From: Chromatiaceae bacterium | GTDB lineage: Bacteria; Pseudomonadota; Gammaproteobacteria; Chromatiales; Chromatiaceae | Assembly (NCBI GenBank): GCA_022340805.1 | Contig: JAJDNF010000048.1 | Span: 1-34,319, forward strand | DNA length: 34,319 bases | Direction of reading: 5' to 3' | Position numbers and translations under genes: made by a program | The notes under the pieces: model-generated | Database searches by the model: none | What the model saw: only the letters and a program-made list of their open reading frames with translations | What the model was told of the DNA's origin: nothing | Part shown: positions 15,938 through 24,562 of the stretch, in pieces | How the letters are laid out: each line of letters starts with the position of its first letter | How positions within the stretch are numbered: the first letter of the stretch is position 1

Positions 15938-16636
15938 ATGAACATGAAGAAACTCGCCGTCGCGGTCGGCGCCATCGCTATCTCAGGATCGGCGCTTGCA
16001 GAACTGTCGGCCAACATCGGCGCGGCCAGCAACTACGTATGGCGTGGCGCCACTCAGACCGATGACTCGGCGGCCATTTCCGGCGGCATCGACTACGCCC
16101 ATGACAGCGGCTTCTATGCCGGGACCTGGGCGTCGAACGTCGATTTCGGCTCGGGCGGCGAGGCCGAGTGGGATCTGTATGGCGGTTTTGCCAACAGTGT
16201 TGGCGACTTTGAGTACGACGTCGGTGTCATCTATTACGCCTATCCGGACAGTGACGACGCGGACTTCTCGGAACTGGCCCTGACAGGCGGCTACAAGTGG
16301 TTGTCCGCCGGCATCAACTACACCTTCTACAGCCAGGTCGATGACCTGCGCGGCAGCGCCGAGGCCTTCGTCGAAGGCGACCTGTATTACCACCTCGACG
16401 CCAGTTTCGAGGTGGCCCCGACCTGGACCCTCGGCGGCACCATCGGTTACTACGACTTCGATAACGACGGTGAAGCCAACACCGATCTGTCGTACGCCCA
16501 CTACCAGCTCGACGTCGGCAAATCGGCCGGTGATTTCGGCGACTTCACAATGTCGATATCCAAGGCCGACAAAGAGGCCAATGGCGGTGATGACGACTAC
16601 AAGGTATTCGTCTCCTGGAACAAGACCTTCAACTGA
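15938..16636 (+). CDS. TIGR02001 (Gcw_chp) family outer-membrane protein
   Basis: Predicted outer-membrane beta-barrel of 232 residues. The signal peptide MNMKKLAVAVGAIAISGSALA is followed by mature ELSANIGAASNYVWRGATQT. The SNYVWRG(xT)Q motif, dense Tyr/Gly/Asp strands and the final Phe-Asn (VSWNKTFN) fit the family, whose function is not established. It is the first gene behind the sigma-54 promoter and is followed by glnK and amtB, so it probably assists passage of ammonium or another nitrogen source through the outer membrane. The ATG at 15938 has GGGAG upstream. A stable hairpin separates it from glnK and may set the ratio of the products. Confidence 0.88.
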   Translation: MNMKKLAVAVGAIAISGSALAELSANIGAASNYVWRGATQTDDSAAISGGIDYAHDSGFYAGTWASNVDFGSGGEAEWDLYGGFANSVGDFEYDVGVIYYAYPDSDDADFSELALTGGYKWLSAGINYTFYSQVDDLRGSAEAFVEGDLYYHLDASFEVAPTWTLGGTIGYYDFDNDGEANTDLSYAHYQLDVGKSAGDFGDFTMSISKADKEANGGDDDYKVFVSWNKTFN

Positions 16637-16655
16637 TCGGGCGTCTGCAAGTCAT

Positions 16656-16678
16656 GCCGGCGCCTCGATGGCGCCGGC
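16656..16678 (+). other. Intercistronic hairpin without T-run
   Basis: GCCGGCGCC and GGCGCCGGC form a perfect nine-pair stem with the loop TCGAT. The following bases are TCTCAAAG, so it is not a complete intrinsic terminator. Position after the barrel gene suggests 3'-end protection or partial termination, giving more barrel protein than GlnK and AmtB. Confidence 0.65.
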
Positions 16679-16700
16679 TCTCAAAGTACCTAGGGAGTAA

Positions 16701-17045
<345 letters not shown>

Positions 17046-17063
17046 GCGGGACGGGAGTTTCCA

Positions 17064-18362
17064 ATGGAAAACAACATTTTCGAACTCCAGTACGCCATCG
17101 ATACCTTCTATTTCCTGGTGATGGGCGCGCTGGTAATGTGGATGGCGGCAGGTTTCGCCATGCTCGAATCGGGTCTGGTACGTGCCAAGAACACGACCGA
17201 GATCCTGACCAAGAACATCGCGCTGTATGCGGTGTCCTGCATTATGTACCTGGTGTGCGGTTACGCGATCATGTACGGCGGCGACTTCCTGCTGACCAGC
17301 ATCGCGCTGGACGGTGCTGAAAATGCCGACGCCCTGACCGCGACGGTGTTGAAGGAATCGGCCGAGGCCGGCTTCGGCGGCGATTCGGTCTACTCCAACG
17401 CCGCGGACTTCTTCTTCCAGGTGGTGTTCGTCGCGACCGCGATGTCGATCGTCTCGGGTGCCGTGGCCGAGCGCATGAAGCTGTGGTCGTTCCTGTTGTT
17501 CGCGGTCGTAATGACCGGCTTCATCTACCCGATGGAAGGCAACTGGACCTGGGGCGGTGAGTCGGTGTTTGGCCTGTACAGCCTGGGTGACGACTTCGGC
17601 TTCTCCGACTTCGCCGGGTCCGGCATCGTGCACATGGCCGGTGCGGCCGCTGCGCTCGCCGGCGTCCTGCTGCTCGGTCCGCGCAAGGGCAAGTACACTG
17701 CCGATGGCAAGGTCAACGCCATTCCGGGTGCAAACCTGCCGCTGGCCACGCTCGGTACCTTCATCCTGTGGATGGGCTGGTTCGGCTTCAACGGCGGTTC
17801 GGTGCTGAAGCTCGGCGACATCGCCAACGCCAACTCGGTCGCGATGGTGTTCCTGAACACCAACGCCGCGGCCGCCGGCGGCCTGGTGACCGCGCTGATC
17901 GTTGCCCGCCTGCTGTTCGGCAAGGCCGATCTGACCATGGCCCTCAACGGTGCCCTGGCCGGCCTGGTCGCGATCACTGCAGAGCCCTCGACCCCCTCCC
18001 CGCTGGCGGCGACGCTGATCGGTGCGGTGGGTGGCTTCCTGGTCGTGTTTGCAATCCTGACCATCGACAAGATGAAGATCGACGATCCGGTCGGTGCCAT
18101 CTCGGTGCACGGTGTGGTCGGCTTCTGGGGCCTGATGGCGGTGCCGCTGACCAACAGTGGGACCAGCTTCCTCGGCCAGTTGGTCGGTGCCGGCACCATC
18201 TTCGCCTGGGTTTTCGGTGTCAGCTTCGTGGTCTGGCTGGTGATCAAGGCGATCATGGGCATCCGCGTCAGCGAGGAAGAGGAATACGAAGGTACCGATA
18301 TCGGTGAGTGCGGCCTGGAGGCCTACCCCGAGTTCACCGGTACGCGTGGTTCCGGCCGCTGA
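17064..18362 (+). CDS. amtB: Ammonium transporter AmtB
   Basis: Trimeric inner-membrane ammonium channel of 432 residues with eleven expected membrane segments. The two conserved pore histidines lie in GIVHMAGAAAALAG and SVHGVVGFWGLMAVP. The early MGALVMWMAAGFAMLESGLV matches helix M1. The C-terminal tail (VSEEEEYEGTDIGECGLEAY) is the part that docks on GlnK in the family. The protein starts directly before helix M1 and lacks the cleaved leader found in E. coli AmtB; the ATG at 17064 with GGGAG upstream leaves no better start. A strong terminator follows at 18388. Confidence 0.96.
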   Translation: MENNIFELQYAIDTFYFLVMGALVMWMAAGFAMLESGLVRAKNTTEILTKNIALYAVSCIMYLVCGYAIMYGGDFLLTSIALDGAENADALTATVLKESAEAGFGGDSVYSNAADFFFQVVFVATAMSIVSGAVAERMKLWSFLLFAVVMTGFIYPMEGNWTWGGESVFGLYSLGDDFGFSDFAGSGIVHMAGAAAALAGVLLLGPRKGKYTADGKVNAIPGANLPLATLGTFILWMGWFGFNGGSVLKLGDIANANSVAMVFLNTNAAAAGGLVTALIVARLLFGKADLTMALNGALAGLVAITAEPSTPSPLAATLIGAVGGFLVVFAILTIDKMKIDDPVGAISVHGVVGFWGLMAVPLTNSGTSFLGQLVGAGTIFAWVFGVSFVVWLVIKAIMGIRVSEEEEYEGTDIGECGLEAYPEFTGTRGSGR

Positions 18363-18387
18363 TAGACAGGCAGTCCATGCCTCGACA

Positions 18388-18411
18388 GGGCGCCTTCGGG
18401 CGCCCTTTTTG
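18388..18411 (+). terminator. Intrinsic terminator of the glnK-amtB operon
   Basis: AGGGCGCC and GGCGCCCT form an eight-pair stem capped by the stable loop TTCG, followed by a run of five T. It lies 25 bases after the amtB stop. Confidence 0.9.
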
Positions 18412-18542
18412 TTGAACACGTTAATTGGCCTGCGCCGGCAGCAGGCGCGGAGATGTCTGTGCAGCAAGCCATGGGCCGCATCCGCGCATCCCGTGGCGTG
18501 CCTGTCAGGCCTGCCACCCGATGCGCGGACGTGCCTGGCGGG

Positions 18543-19592
18543 TCAGACGATCGGCGGTTCCTCGATCAGCTCGGGAGGTGCGATGTTGGTGCCGTCCTGA
18601 AGCGCGCCGAGATGCTGCTCGAGCAGTGTCGTCTGACGGGTACGGCCGACGTGGAACAGGGCCTCGCCCTCGAATACCAGCGGCAGGTTGGTTCGACCGA
18701 TGACCACCCCGTCGTAGGGTGCGGCGAGCGGGATCTCCGATTCGCCGGTAGGGTCGGCGACCACGCCCAGGGTCTCGCCTTTGTTCACCAGCGCGCCGAG
18801 CCTGGTCTGGGCGCGCAGGATGCCGCTCTGCGGCGCACGCTGCCAGCTGCTCGAGCGCAGCACTGCGCTGGGCCGGCTGAGCCTGCGCCTGCTCGGCGGC
18901 AGCATCGACAGCTGGCGCAATACATTGAGTACGCCGCGCAGCCCGATCTGGATGGACAGTTCCTCGAAACGCAGGGCCTCGCCGGCCTCGTAGACCATCA
19001 CCGGAACGCCGATCTCTGCGGCTGCATAGCGCAGCGAGCCGGACGGTGGTGCCGAATGCAGCAATACCGGTGCGCCGAAGGCCCTGGCCAGTGGCTCGAG
19101 GATCGGGTCATTGATATCGGCGCGCACCTGCGGCAGGTTGTCGCGATGTATGGCTGCGGTGTGCAGGTCGATGCCGAGATCCGCGCGCTCGACGATCTCC
19201 GACATGAACACGTGCCCGAGGCGAGCGGCCATCGACCCCGACTCGCTGCCGGGGAAGCTGCGGTTGAGGTCGCGCCGGTCGGGCAGGTAGCGCGAGCGGT
19301 TGTGGAAGCCGAATACGTTGACGATCGGTACGGCGAGCAGGGTGCCGCGCAGGCGCCTGATCTGCGGCATGCGCAGCAGGCGCCGGATGACCTCCACGCC
19401 GTTGATCTCGTCGCCATGCACCGCGGCGCTGACGAATACCACCGGGCCCTCGTGGCGGCCGTGCAGTACGTAGACCGGCATCGACACCGGGTCGTTGGTA
19501 TACAGGCTGGGTAGTGGCAGGCCGACGGTACACCGTCCACCCGCGGGCACTGATTGTCCCGCGATCATGAACGCAGGGTTTGCTCTTGCCAT
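18543..19592 (-). CDS. AstE/aspartoacylase-like zinc hydrolase
   Basis: Succinylglutamate desuccinylase/aspartoacylase family member of 349 residues, structurally related to M14 carboxypeptidases. Zinc ligands are His59 and Glu62 in AAVHGDEINGVE and His144 in GIDLHTAAIHR. A substrate arginine is in RDLNRSFPG at about 107-115. The last third (about 255-330) resembles a small barrel domain (GETLGVVADPTG, APYDGVVIGR). The family removes acyl groups from amino acids or trims terminal residues. It follows rimK by one base, in an operon with a RimB-type protease, so removal of added glutamates is a reasonable guess. The substrate is not proven, and astA-D genes are absent here. Confidence 0.88.
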   Translation of the reverse strand: MARANPAFMIAGQSVPAGGRCTVGLPLPSLYTNDPVSMPVYVLHGRHEGPVVFVSAAVHGDEINGVEVIRRLLRMPQIRRLRGTLLAVPIVNVFGFHNRSRYLPDRRDLNRSFPGSESGSMAARLGHVFMSEIVERADLGIDLHTAAIHRDNLPQVRADINDPILEPLARAFGAPVLLHSAPPSGSLRYAAAEIGVPVMVYEAGEALRFEELSIQIGLRGVLNVLRQLSMLPPSRRRLSRPSAVLRSSSWQRAPQSGILRAQTRLGALVNKGETLGVVADPTGESEIPLAAPYDGVVIGRTNLPLVFEGEALFHVGRTRQTTLLEQHLGALQDGTNIAPPELIEEPPIV

Positions 19593-19593
19593 A

Positions 19594-20499
19594 TCAGCCT
19601 TTGCCGCGTGTCTTGGTCTTGTGCGGTTGATGGTTCTTTTCGATGAACTGGATGATCAGTCCGGCGATGTCCTTCTGCGTCGCATTCTCGATGCCCTCGA
19701 GTCCGGGTGAGGAGTTGACCTCCATCACCACCGGGCCGTGGTTGGATCGCAGTATGTCCACGCCACAGACATTGAGTCCCATGATGCCCGCCGCACGCAT
19801 CGCGGTGGAGCGCTCCTCCGGGGTCAGCTTGATCAGCGAGGCACTGCCGCCGCGATGCAGGTTGGAGCGAAACTCGCCCTCTTTGCCCTGGCGCTTCATC
19901 GCTGCGACCACCTTGCCTCCGACCACCAGGCAGCGGATGTCGGCGCCGCCGGCCTCCTGAATGAACTCCTGGATCAGGATGTTGGCCCTGAGCCCCATGA
20001 ACGCCTCGATCACGCTCTCGGCGGCCTTCTCGGTCTCCGCCAGCACTACCCCGATACCCTGCGTACCCTCGAGTAGTTTGATCACCGCAGGGGCGCCGCC
20101 GACCATCTTCAGCATGTCCTGTACGTCGTCCGGCGAATGCGCGAAGCCGGTCACCGGCAGGCCGATCCCCTTGCGGGCGAGCAACTGCAATGAGCGCAGC
20201 TTGTCGCGCGAGCGCGTGATCGCAACCGACTCGTTGAGCGGATAAACGCCCATCATCTCGAACTGGCGTAGCACTGCGTTACCGTAAAAGGTCACCGAGG
20301 CACCGATCCGCGGGATAACCGCATCGAATCCGCTGAGGACCTCGCCCCTGTAATGTATCGATGGGCGCATCGAGGTGATATTCATGTAGCAGCGCAGCAC
20401 GTCGAGCACGCGCACCTCGTGGCCGCGCTGTACAGCAGCCTCGACCAGGCGCCGCGTCGAGTACAGCTTCGGGTTGCGGGACAGAACGGCAATCTTCAT
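19594..20499 (-). CDS. rimK: RimK, ribosomal protein S6 glutamate ligase
   Basis: ATP-grasp ligase of 301 residues that adds glutamates to the C-terminus of ribosomal protein S6 and can make poly-alpha-glutamate. [20 protein letters not shown] opens the N-domain. The ATP-grasp core has [17 protein letters not shown] at about 147-163, the metal-binding region [19 protein letters not shown], and [14 protein letters not shown] at about 263-276. The basic tail (HKTKTRGKG) is also usual. Its ATG overlaps the stop of the RimB-type gene by four bases, and the AstE-like gene follows after one base, so all three are translated together. Confidence 0.96.
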   Translation of the reverse strand: MKIAVLSRNPKLYSTRRLVEAAVQRGHEVRVLDVLRCYMNITSMRPSIHYRGEVLSGFDAVIPRIGASVTFYGNAVLRQFEMMGVYPLNESVAITRSRDKLRSLQLLARKGIGLPVTGFAHSPDDVQDMLKMVGGAPAVIKLLEGTQGIGVVLAETEKAAESVIEAFMGLRANILIQEFIQEAGGADIRCLVVGGKVVAAMKRQGKEGEFRSNLHRGGSASLIKLTPEERSTAMRAAGIMGLNVCGVDILRSNHGPVVMEVNSSPGLEGIENATQKDIAGLIIQFIEKNHQPHKTKTRGKG

Positions 20500-20954
20500 T
20501 TGGTTTCCTTGCGCGTCTTGCGGCGACCCGCCAGATAGGATGCAGCGGGATCTACACAGAAGCCGCCCGCCTTCAATGCGGTGCGACCGAGCAGCATGCG
20601 AAAACGCATGCTATCGCGGTTGGTGAGCGTCAGCTCGATCATATCGTCGAAATCCAGCAACACCAGGCGGGTGTTGATCACGAAGCGCAATTCGCGGTGC
20701 CCGCCGGAATCGGAGACCTGCCGCTGATCGATGATCTCTGCCTTGCAGTGCACGATCTCATCGTCGTTCTTCTGCGATGGGTGAACGCCGAAGCGGACGA
20801 AACTGCGTCCGCGTGACCTGAAACGGTCGACGTAGAAGGCATGCACACAGGAGGTGCGCGCACCGGTATCCACCTTGGCCTTGATGCGTCCGATGCCCAG
20901 GTCGGGCAGTGTCAGCCACTCGCGCCAGCCGAGCATGCGCCGCTGATCATTCAC
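20496..20954 (-). CDS. rimB: RimB-type retropepsin-like protease (Zn_protease family)
   Basis: Small protease of 152 residues in the 'ATP-dependent zinc protease' family (PF05618), now seen as retropepsin-like. The aspartyl motif is [14 protein letters not shown] at about residues 28-41, and a second block is [21 protein letters not shown]. In Pseudomonas, RimB acts with RimK and S6 to control glutamylation. The start is taken as GTG 20954, which has AAGGGG seven bases upstream and overlaps the end of the channel gene by eight bases; an ATG at 20936 is the alternative. The longer open frame to 21197 overlaps the channel gene and is not protein-like. Confidence 0.88.
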   Translation of the reverse strand: MNDQRRMLGWREWLTLPDLGIGRIKAKVDTGARTSCVHAFYVDRFRSRGRSFVRFGVHPSQKNDDEIVHCKAEIIDQRQVSDSGGHRELRFVINTRLVLLDFDDMIELTLTNRDSMRFRMLLGRTALKAGGFCVDPAASYLAGRRKTRKETK

Positions 20955-23244
20955 CGGGCAGCCCCTTCGTATCGGATTCGCTACGCACCTTTGTCTCCTG
21001 TGCTTCCATATGTACCACGCGCTGCGGGAACGGAATCTCGATGCCGGCCTCGCGGAACGCATCGTCGATGGCGAACAGGATGTCGCTGCGCACGGACAAC
21101 TTGTAGTCGACATCCTGGATGAAAAAGCGCAGCTCGAAGTCGAGCGAACTGTCGCCGAAGCCCATGAAAAACACCCGCGGTGCGCTGACGCGCGCATCGT
21201 GCAGCACCGCCATCGGGTGTTCGCGCGCCACCTTGTTCAATAACTCCCGCACCTTGCGCGTGTCGGTCCCGTAGGCCACACCGACCGGTACCGTCACGCG
21301 CCCGAAGGAATCGCTCAGCATCAGGTTGGTGACCTGATTCGAGATCAGCTCCGAATTCGGCACCAGCACGTCGGCGCGATCGAAGGTCTGGATCAGCGTG
21401 TAGCGGATGCTGATCTTGCGTACATAGCCCTCGGTGCCGCCGACCACGACCCAGTCACCGGGCCGCACCGGGCGTTCGAACAGCAGAATCAGACCGGACA
21501 CGAAGTTGTTGACGATATTCTGCAGGCCGAAGCCGATACCGACCGAGAGCGCGCCGGCCACGATCGCCAGGTTCTGGAACTTCAGCCCGGCCATGCTCAG
21601 CGCGAGCATGATCGCCACGCCGATGATAGTGTAACTGGTCAGCGAAACGATCGATTGACGTGCGCCCGAATCGAGCCTGGTCTTGGTCAGCCAGCGCTCG
21701 CCGAGTTGGCGCTGCAGCCAACGCGCAAGGGTCAGCAGCATCAGGAAGGCGAGCAATGCGAGCACCAGCTTGGCAGGCACGATGGTTACCTCGCCAATCG
21801 CGAAACCGTCGTAGACCAGGTCATGGATCGCCGCTTTGCTCGACGGCGAGACCTGCCAGCTGAACAGCAGCCAGTATCCCAGCGCGACCACTGTGGCGAT
21901 CCGAATCAGCCAGCGCGTGACGCTCAGGCCCGGCACCCGGTCGCCGGATTTGTAACCGAGCCAGTGCCGCAATCCGGATTGGGCCTCGTTGTCCACGTCG
22001 CCGAGGGCCTGGAAAAAGGGCGCGATCATCGACAGCAGCAGCCAGGTCAGCAATAGCCCGGCCGCGCTGCCGAAGATGCCCTTGGTCAGCACCTCTCCGA
22101 GGTTGACGTAGCCGAGCCAGTGTGCGGCGGGGCCCGCCAGCAGCGCAATCGCGATCGGCAGGCGCAGGTTGTGCAGCAGCTCGAGATCTTCGCGCCGGCT
22201 GAGCCGATGCAGCAGCCACAGCGAGACCAGCACCAGCACGAACATGAACAGGGCGCGCAGCAGCAAGTAGGCCTCTTCGGGCAGGTAGTGACGCAGGTCG
22301 AACCACATCAGTGCCCCGGCCACCAGGCCGAGATCCATCAGCAGGCGTGCGGGCATGCCCTGCGGGCAGCGCAGCTTGCCCTGGCAGACGAACAGCTGGA
22401 CCAGCGGCGCGACCGCCGCCGAGATCAACAGCGAGGCAGCGATCCCGGCGAGCGGTGCCGCGCCGCCGATCAGCAGAACGACCACCATTGCCAGCAATAC
22501 GGCCATAAATGGCGCGCGCCGCTTGCTGTACATGTCGATCAACACGGTGCGCCGCAACGGCGCGGTCATCTCGCCCTCTGGCGGCGCCGGAAACCGTTCC
22601 CGCAGTACACGCGCGAATACCAGCGCCAGCGGTATCAGCAGCGCGAGCAGCAGTATGCCGGCGCCAAGCGCGGGCCATGGCTCGAAGCTGAGTCGCCTGA
22701 CCGAATCTGCGGAAAAGCCGTTGACGACCACATCGGAAAAGACCTGCCAGATGTTGCGTTCGCGTGCCAGCAGCTGCTGCGAGATTATCGCCCGCTGTTG
22801 CAGGCTCGCCGCGTCCTTCAGGTCACGCGCGGTCAGGGACAGCACACGGCACAGCGCGAGCTGACCGTCCACTGTCTGCTGCTGGCTCTGCAGCTCTTTA
22901 TAGGTGTTGCGGATCTCGCTGCTGGCACCATCCTCCGGCGCGCCGAGCGCCTTGAGCTTTTCCTGGACGCTGGTTTGGCGTGCGCTGAAACCGGCTACGC
23001 AGTTGTCTGCGCGGTCGCGGATGGTCTCGATTTCCTGCAGCAGATTCACCATGGTCTTCTGCTCGGGGGATTGCTGCTGCCATGCGCGCTGCTCGGCATC
23101 GAGCTGCTTCAGACGTGCCTCTGCGCTCGCCGACCAGGCTGCGGTTTCCTTGTCAGTCGCATCGGCCTCCTCGGCATGACCTACCGCGGGCAGGAGCATC
23201 CACAGCAGCAGCGCCAGATAGGCAAGTCGCGGCCATGCGTTCAT
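20947..23244 (-). CDS. MscS-family mechanosensitive channel, large form
   Basis: Inner-membrane channel of 765 residues. Signal peptide at residues 1-24 (LALLLWMLLPAVGHA), then a periplasmic domain with coiled-coil character (about 25-170), then about ten hydrophobic segments, then the MscS core. The pore-lining helix and gate are in GALSVGIGFGLQNIVNNFVS, followed by RPVRPGDWVV and VLVPNSELISNQVTNL, both typical of MscS. It protects against hypo-osmotic shock and is larger than MscS but smaller than MscK. The ATG at 23244 is chosen because the signal peptide starts there; upstream in-frame sequence is not protein-like. It is the first gene of the tight operon with rimB, rimK and the AstE-like gene. 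Confidence 0.92.
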   Translation of the reverse strand: MNAWPRLAYLALLLWMLLPAVGHAEEADATDKETAAWSASAEARLKQLDAEQRAWQQQSPEQKTMVNLLQEIETIRDRADNCVAGFSARQTSVQEKLKALGAPEDGASSEIRNTYKELQSQQQTVDGQLALCRVLSLTARDLKDAASLQQRAIISQQLLARERNIWQVFSDVVVNGFSADSVRRLSFEPWPALGAGILLLALLIPLALVFARVLRERFPAPPEGEMTAPLRRTVLIDMYSKRRAPFMAVLLAMVVVLLIGGAAPLAGIAASLLISAAVAPLVQLFVCQGKLRCPQGMPARLLMDLGLVAGALMWFDLRHYLPEEAYLLLRALFMFVLVLVSLWLLHRLSRREDLELLHNLRLPIAIALLAGPAAHWLGYVNLGEVLTKGIFGSAAGLLLTWLLLSMIAPFFQALGDVDNEAQSGLRHWLGYKSGDRVPGLSVTRWLIRIATVVALGYWLLFSWQVSPSSKAAIHDLVYDGFAIGEVTIVPAKLVLALLAFLMLLTLARWLQRQLGERWLTKTRLDSGARQSIVSLTSYTIIGVAIMLALSMAGLKFQNLAIVAGALSVGIGFGLQNIVNNFVSGLILLFERPVRPGDWVVVGGTEGYVRKISIRYTLIQTFDRADVLVPNSELISNQVTNLMLSDSFGRVTVPVGVAYGTDTRKVRELLNKVAREHPMAVLHDARVSAPRVFFMGFGDSSLDFELRFFIQDVDYKLSVRSDILFAIDDAFREAGIEIPFPQRVVHMEAQETKVRSESDTKGLPGE

Positions 23245-23364
23245 AGGGGCGTTGTCCTGTCGGGATGAGGCGTCGGTTTGGCCCGCCGAGCGGCTTCCAA
23301 AACTCGGCTTGGGCGGGACAGTTGACGCTATGATAACTGTATGCGCTTTACGAGGAACCTTGCG

Positions 23365-23820
23365 ATGCGATACATGGGGGCCCTGGCCTGCGCCTGGCTG
23401 GCGCTGCCGGCAATAGCCGATGTGTATCGTTGGACCGACGCGCAGGGGCAGGTGCATTATGCGTCGCGGCCGCCGCCGTCCGGCGCGGCCAGGGTCGATC
23501 TGCCGGCCGCCACAACGCCGCCAGCCGCCCCCGACATCGATGCCGCGCAGCGTCGCGAACGTCAGCAGCGCATGCTGGATGCCTACGAGTATGAGCGTGG
23601 GCGGAAACAGGCCGAGGCGGCACGTGCGGCCGAGGCGCGCGCGGCCAACGCGGCGCGCTGCAGGTCCTTGCGCACAGAGTGGCGTCGTCTGTCGTATCCC
23701 GGCCCGATCTACGTCAAACGCGCCGACGGTGGCCGTGACTACCTCAGCGATGAACAGCGCGAAGGCTACAAGACGCGCCTGCGCCCGGCCTATCTCGAGG
23801 CCTGCGGAGAACAGCCCTGA
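23365..23820 (+). CDS. DUF4124 domain secreted protein
   Basis: Exported protein of 151 residues. The signal peptide (MGALACAWLALPAIA) is followed directly by the DUF4124 motif DVYRWTDAQGQVHYASRPP. The central part is a charged, Ala/Arg/Glu-rich helix (about 60-105), and the C-terminal part has two cysteines (about 101 and 147) that could form a disulfide. The ATG at 23365 has GAGG nine bases upstream; an in-frame ATG at 23341 is less likely. Function in the family is not known beyond a periplasmic or envelope location. It runs into the hydrolase gene, with which it shares a likely transcript. Confidence 0.87.
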   Translation: MRYMGALACAWLALPAIADVYRWTDAQGQVHYASRPPPSGAARVDLPAATTPPAAPDIDAAQRRERQQRMLDAYEYERGRKQAEAARAAEARAANAARCRSLRTEWRRLSYPGPIYVKRADGGRDYLSDEQREGYKTRLRPAYLEACGEQP

Positions 23821-23846
23821 CGCAGGATCATAGAAAGCCCGCCGGG

Positions 23847-24473
23847 GTGCTCCTGGTGCACGGCATGTTTCACTCGGCGTACACGATGACGCTGCTGGCA
23901 CGCGACCTCAGCGCGGCCGCTTACCGCGTCCGCCAGGTCAGCTACCCGACTCGAAGCTACGACGTCGCCGGGCTGGTCGATCGTTATCTGCGTCCCGCGT
24001 TCGACGCATTCCGCGACCACCGGCCGCTGCACATTGTCACCCATTCTCTGGGCGGCATCCTTGTCCGCTTCTACCTGCAGACGAACGCGCTGCCGGCCGA
24101 CAGTCGCATCGTGATGCTGGCACCACCCAACCAGGGTAGCGAGGTGGCCGATCGTACGCGCCACTGGCCGCTCTACCGGTGGCTTGCGGGCAGGGTGGGT
24201 GAGCAGTTGGGCACCGGGCCGGACGGCATCGCCAGGCAACTGGGCCCGATCGACGCCGAGATTGGCGTGATCGCGGCGCGTCATTCCTTGCAGCCCTGGT
24301 TCTCCGCGATGATTCCAGGCGAGGACGATGGCATGGTGTCGGTGGCCAGCACGCGGCTGGCCGAGATGCGCGACTTCATCGTCGTCGACAGCAGTCACAC
24401 CCTGATGGTGCTGAGCCACGCAGTGCGCGAGCAGGTCCGGCACTTCCTTGCCAAGGGCTGTTTCGAGCACTGA
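23847..24473 (+). CDS. Alpha/beta hydrolase, lipase-like
   Basis: Serine hydrolase of 208 residues without a clear signal peptide. The oxyanion segment is VLLVHGMFHSAYTM at the N-terminus. The nucleophile motif is THSLGGILVRFYL (Ser at about residue 68). The acid is probably in GEDDGMVSVASTRL and the histidine in VVDSSHTLMVLSH. This pattern is common in PGAP1- or EstA-like carboxylesterases of proteobacteria. The start is uncertain: GTG 23847 lies right at the first strand, and in-frame sequence reaches back to a CTG at 23817 that overlaps the previous stop. Substrate is unknown. Confidence 0.84.
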   Translation: MLLVHGMFHSAYTMTLLARDLSAAAYRVRQVSYPTRSYDVAGLVDRYLRPAFDAFRDHRPLHIVTHSLGGILVRFYLQTNALPADSRIVMLAPPNQGSEVADRTRHWPLYRWLAGRVGEQLGTGPDGIARQLGPIDAEIGVIAARHSLQPWFSAMIPGEDDGMVSVASTRLAEMRDFIVVDSSHTLMVLSHAVREQVRHFLAKGCFEH

Positions 24474-24562
24474 GGCAGGTTGCAAAAAAGATTCACAGCC
24501 TTCACAGCGAGTACCGTTGTCTGGTCGACGCGCGACTGGCGCAACATGCGGGTCAAAGTCGC

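Noticed and set aside
22120-23268. 382-codon plus-strand frame across the MscS-like gene
   Set aside because: Gln/Arg-rich antisense frame; the minus-strand product has a signal peptide, membrane segments and MscS motifs.
24474-24562. Possible terminator or RNA between the hydrolase and fructosamine kinase genes
   Set aside because: A run of six A and a short repeat (TTCACAGC) occur, but no stem of useful length.
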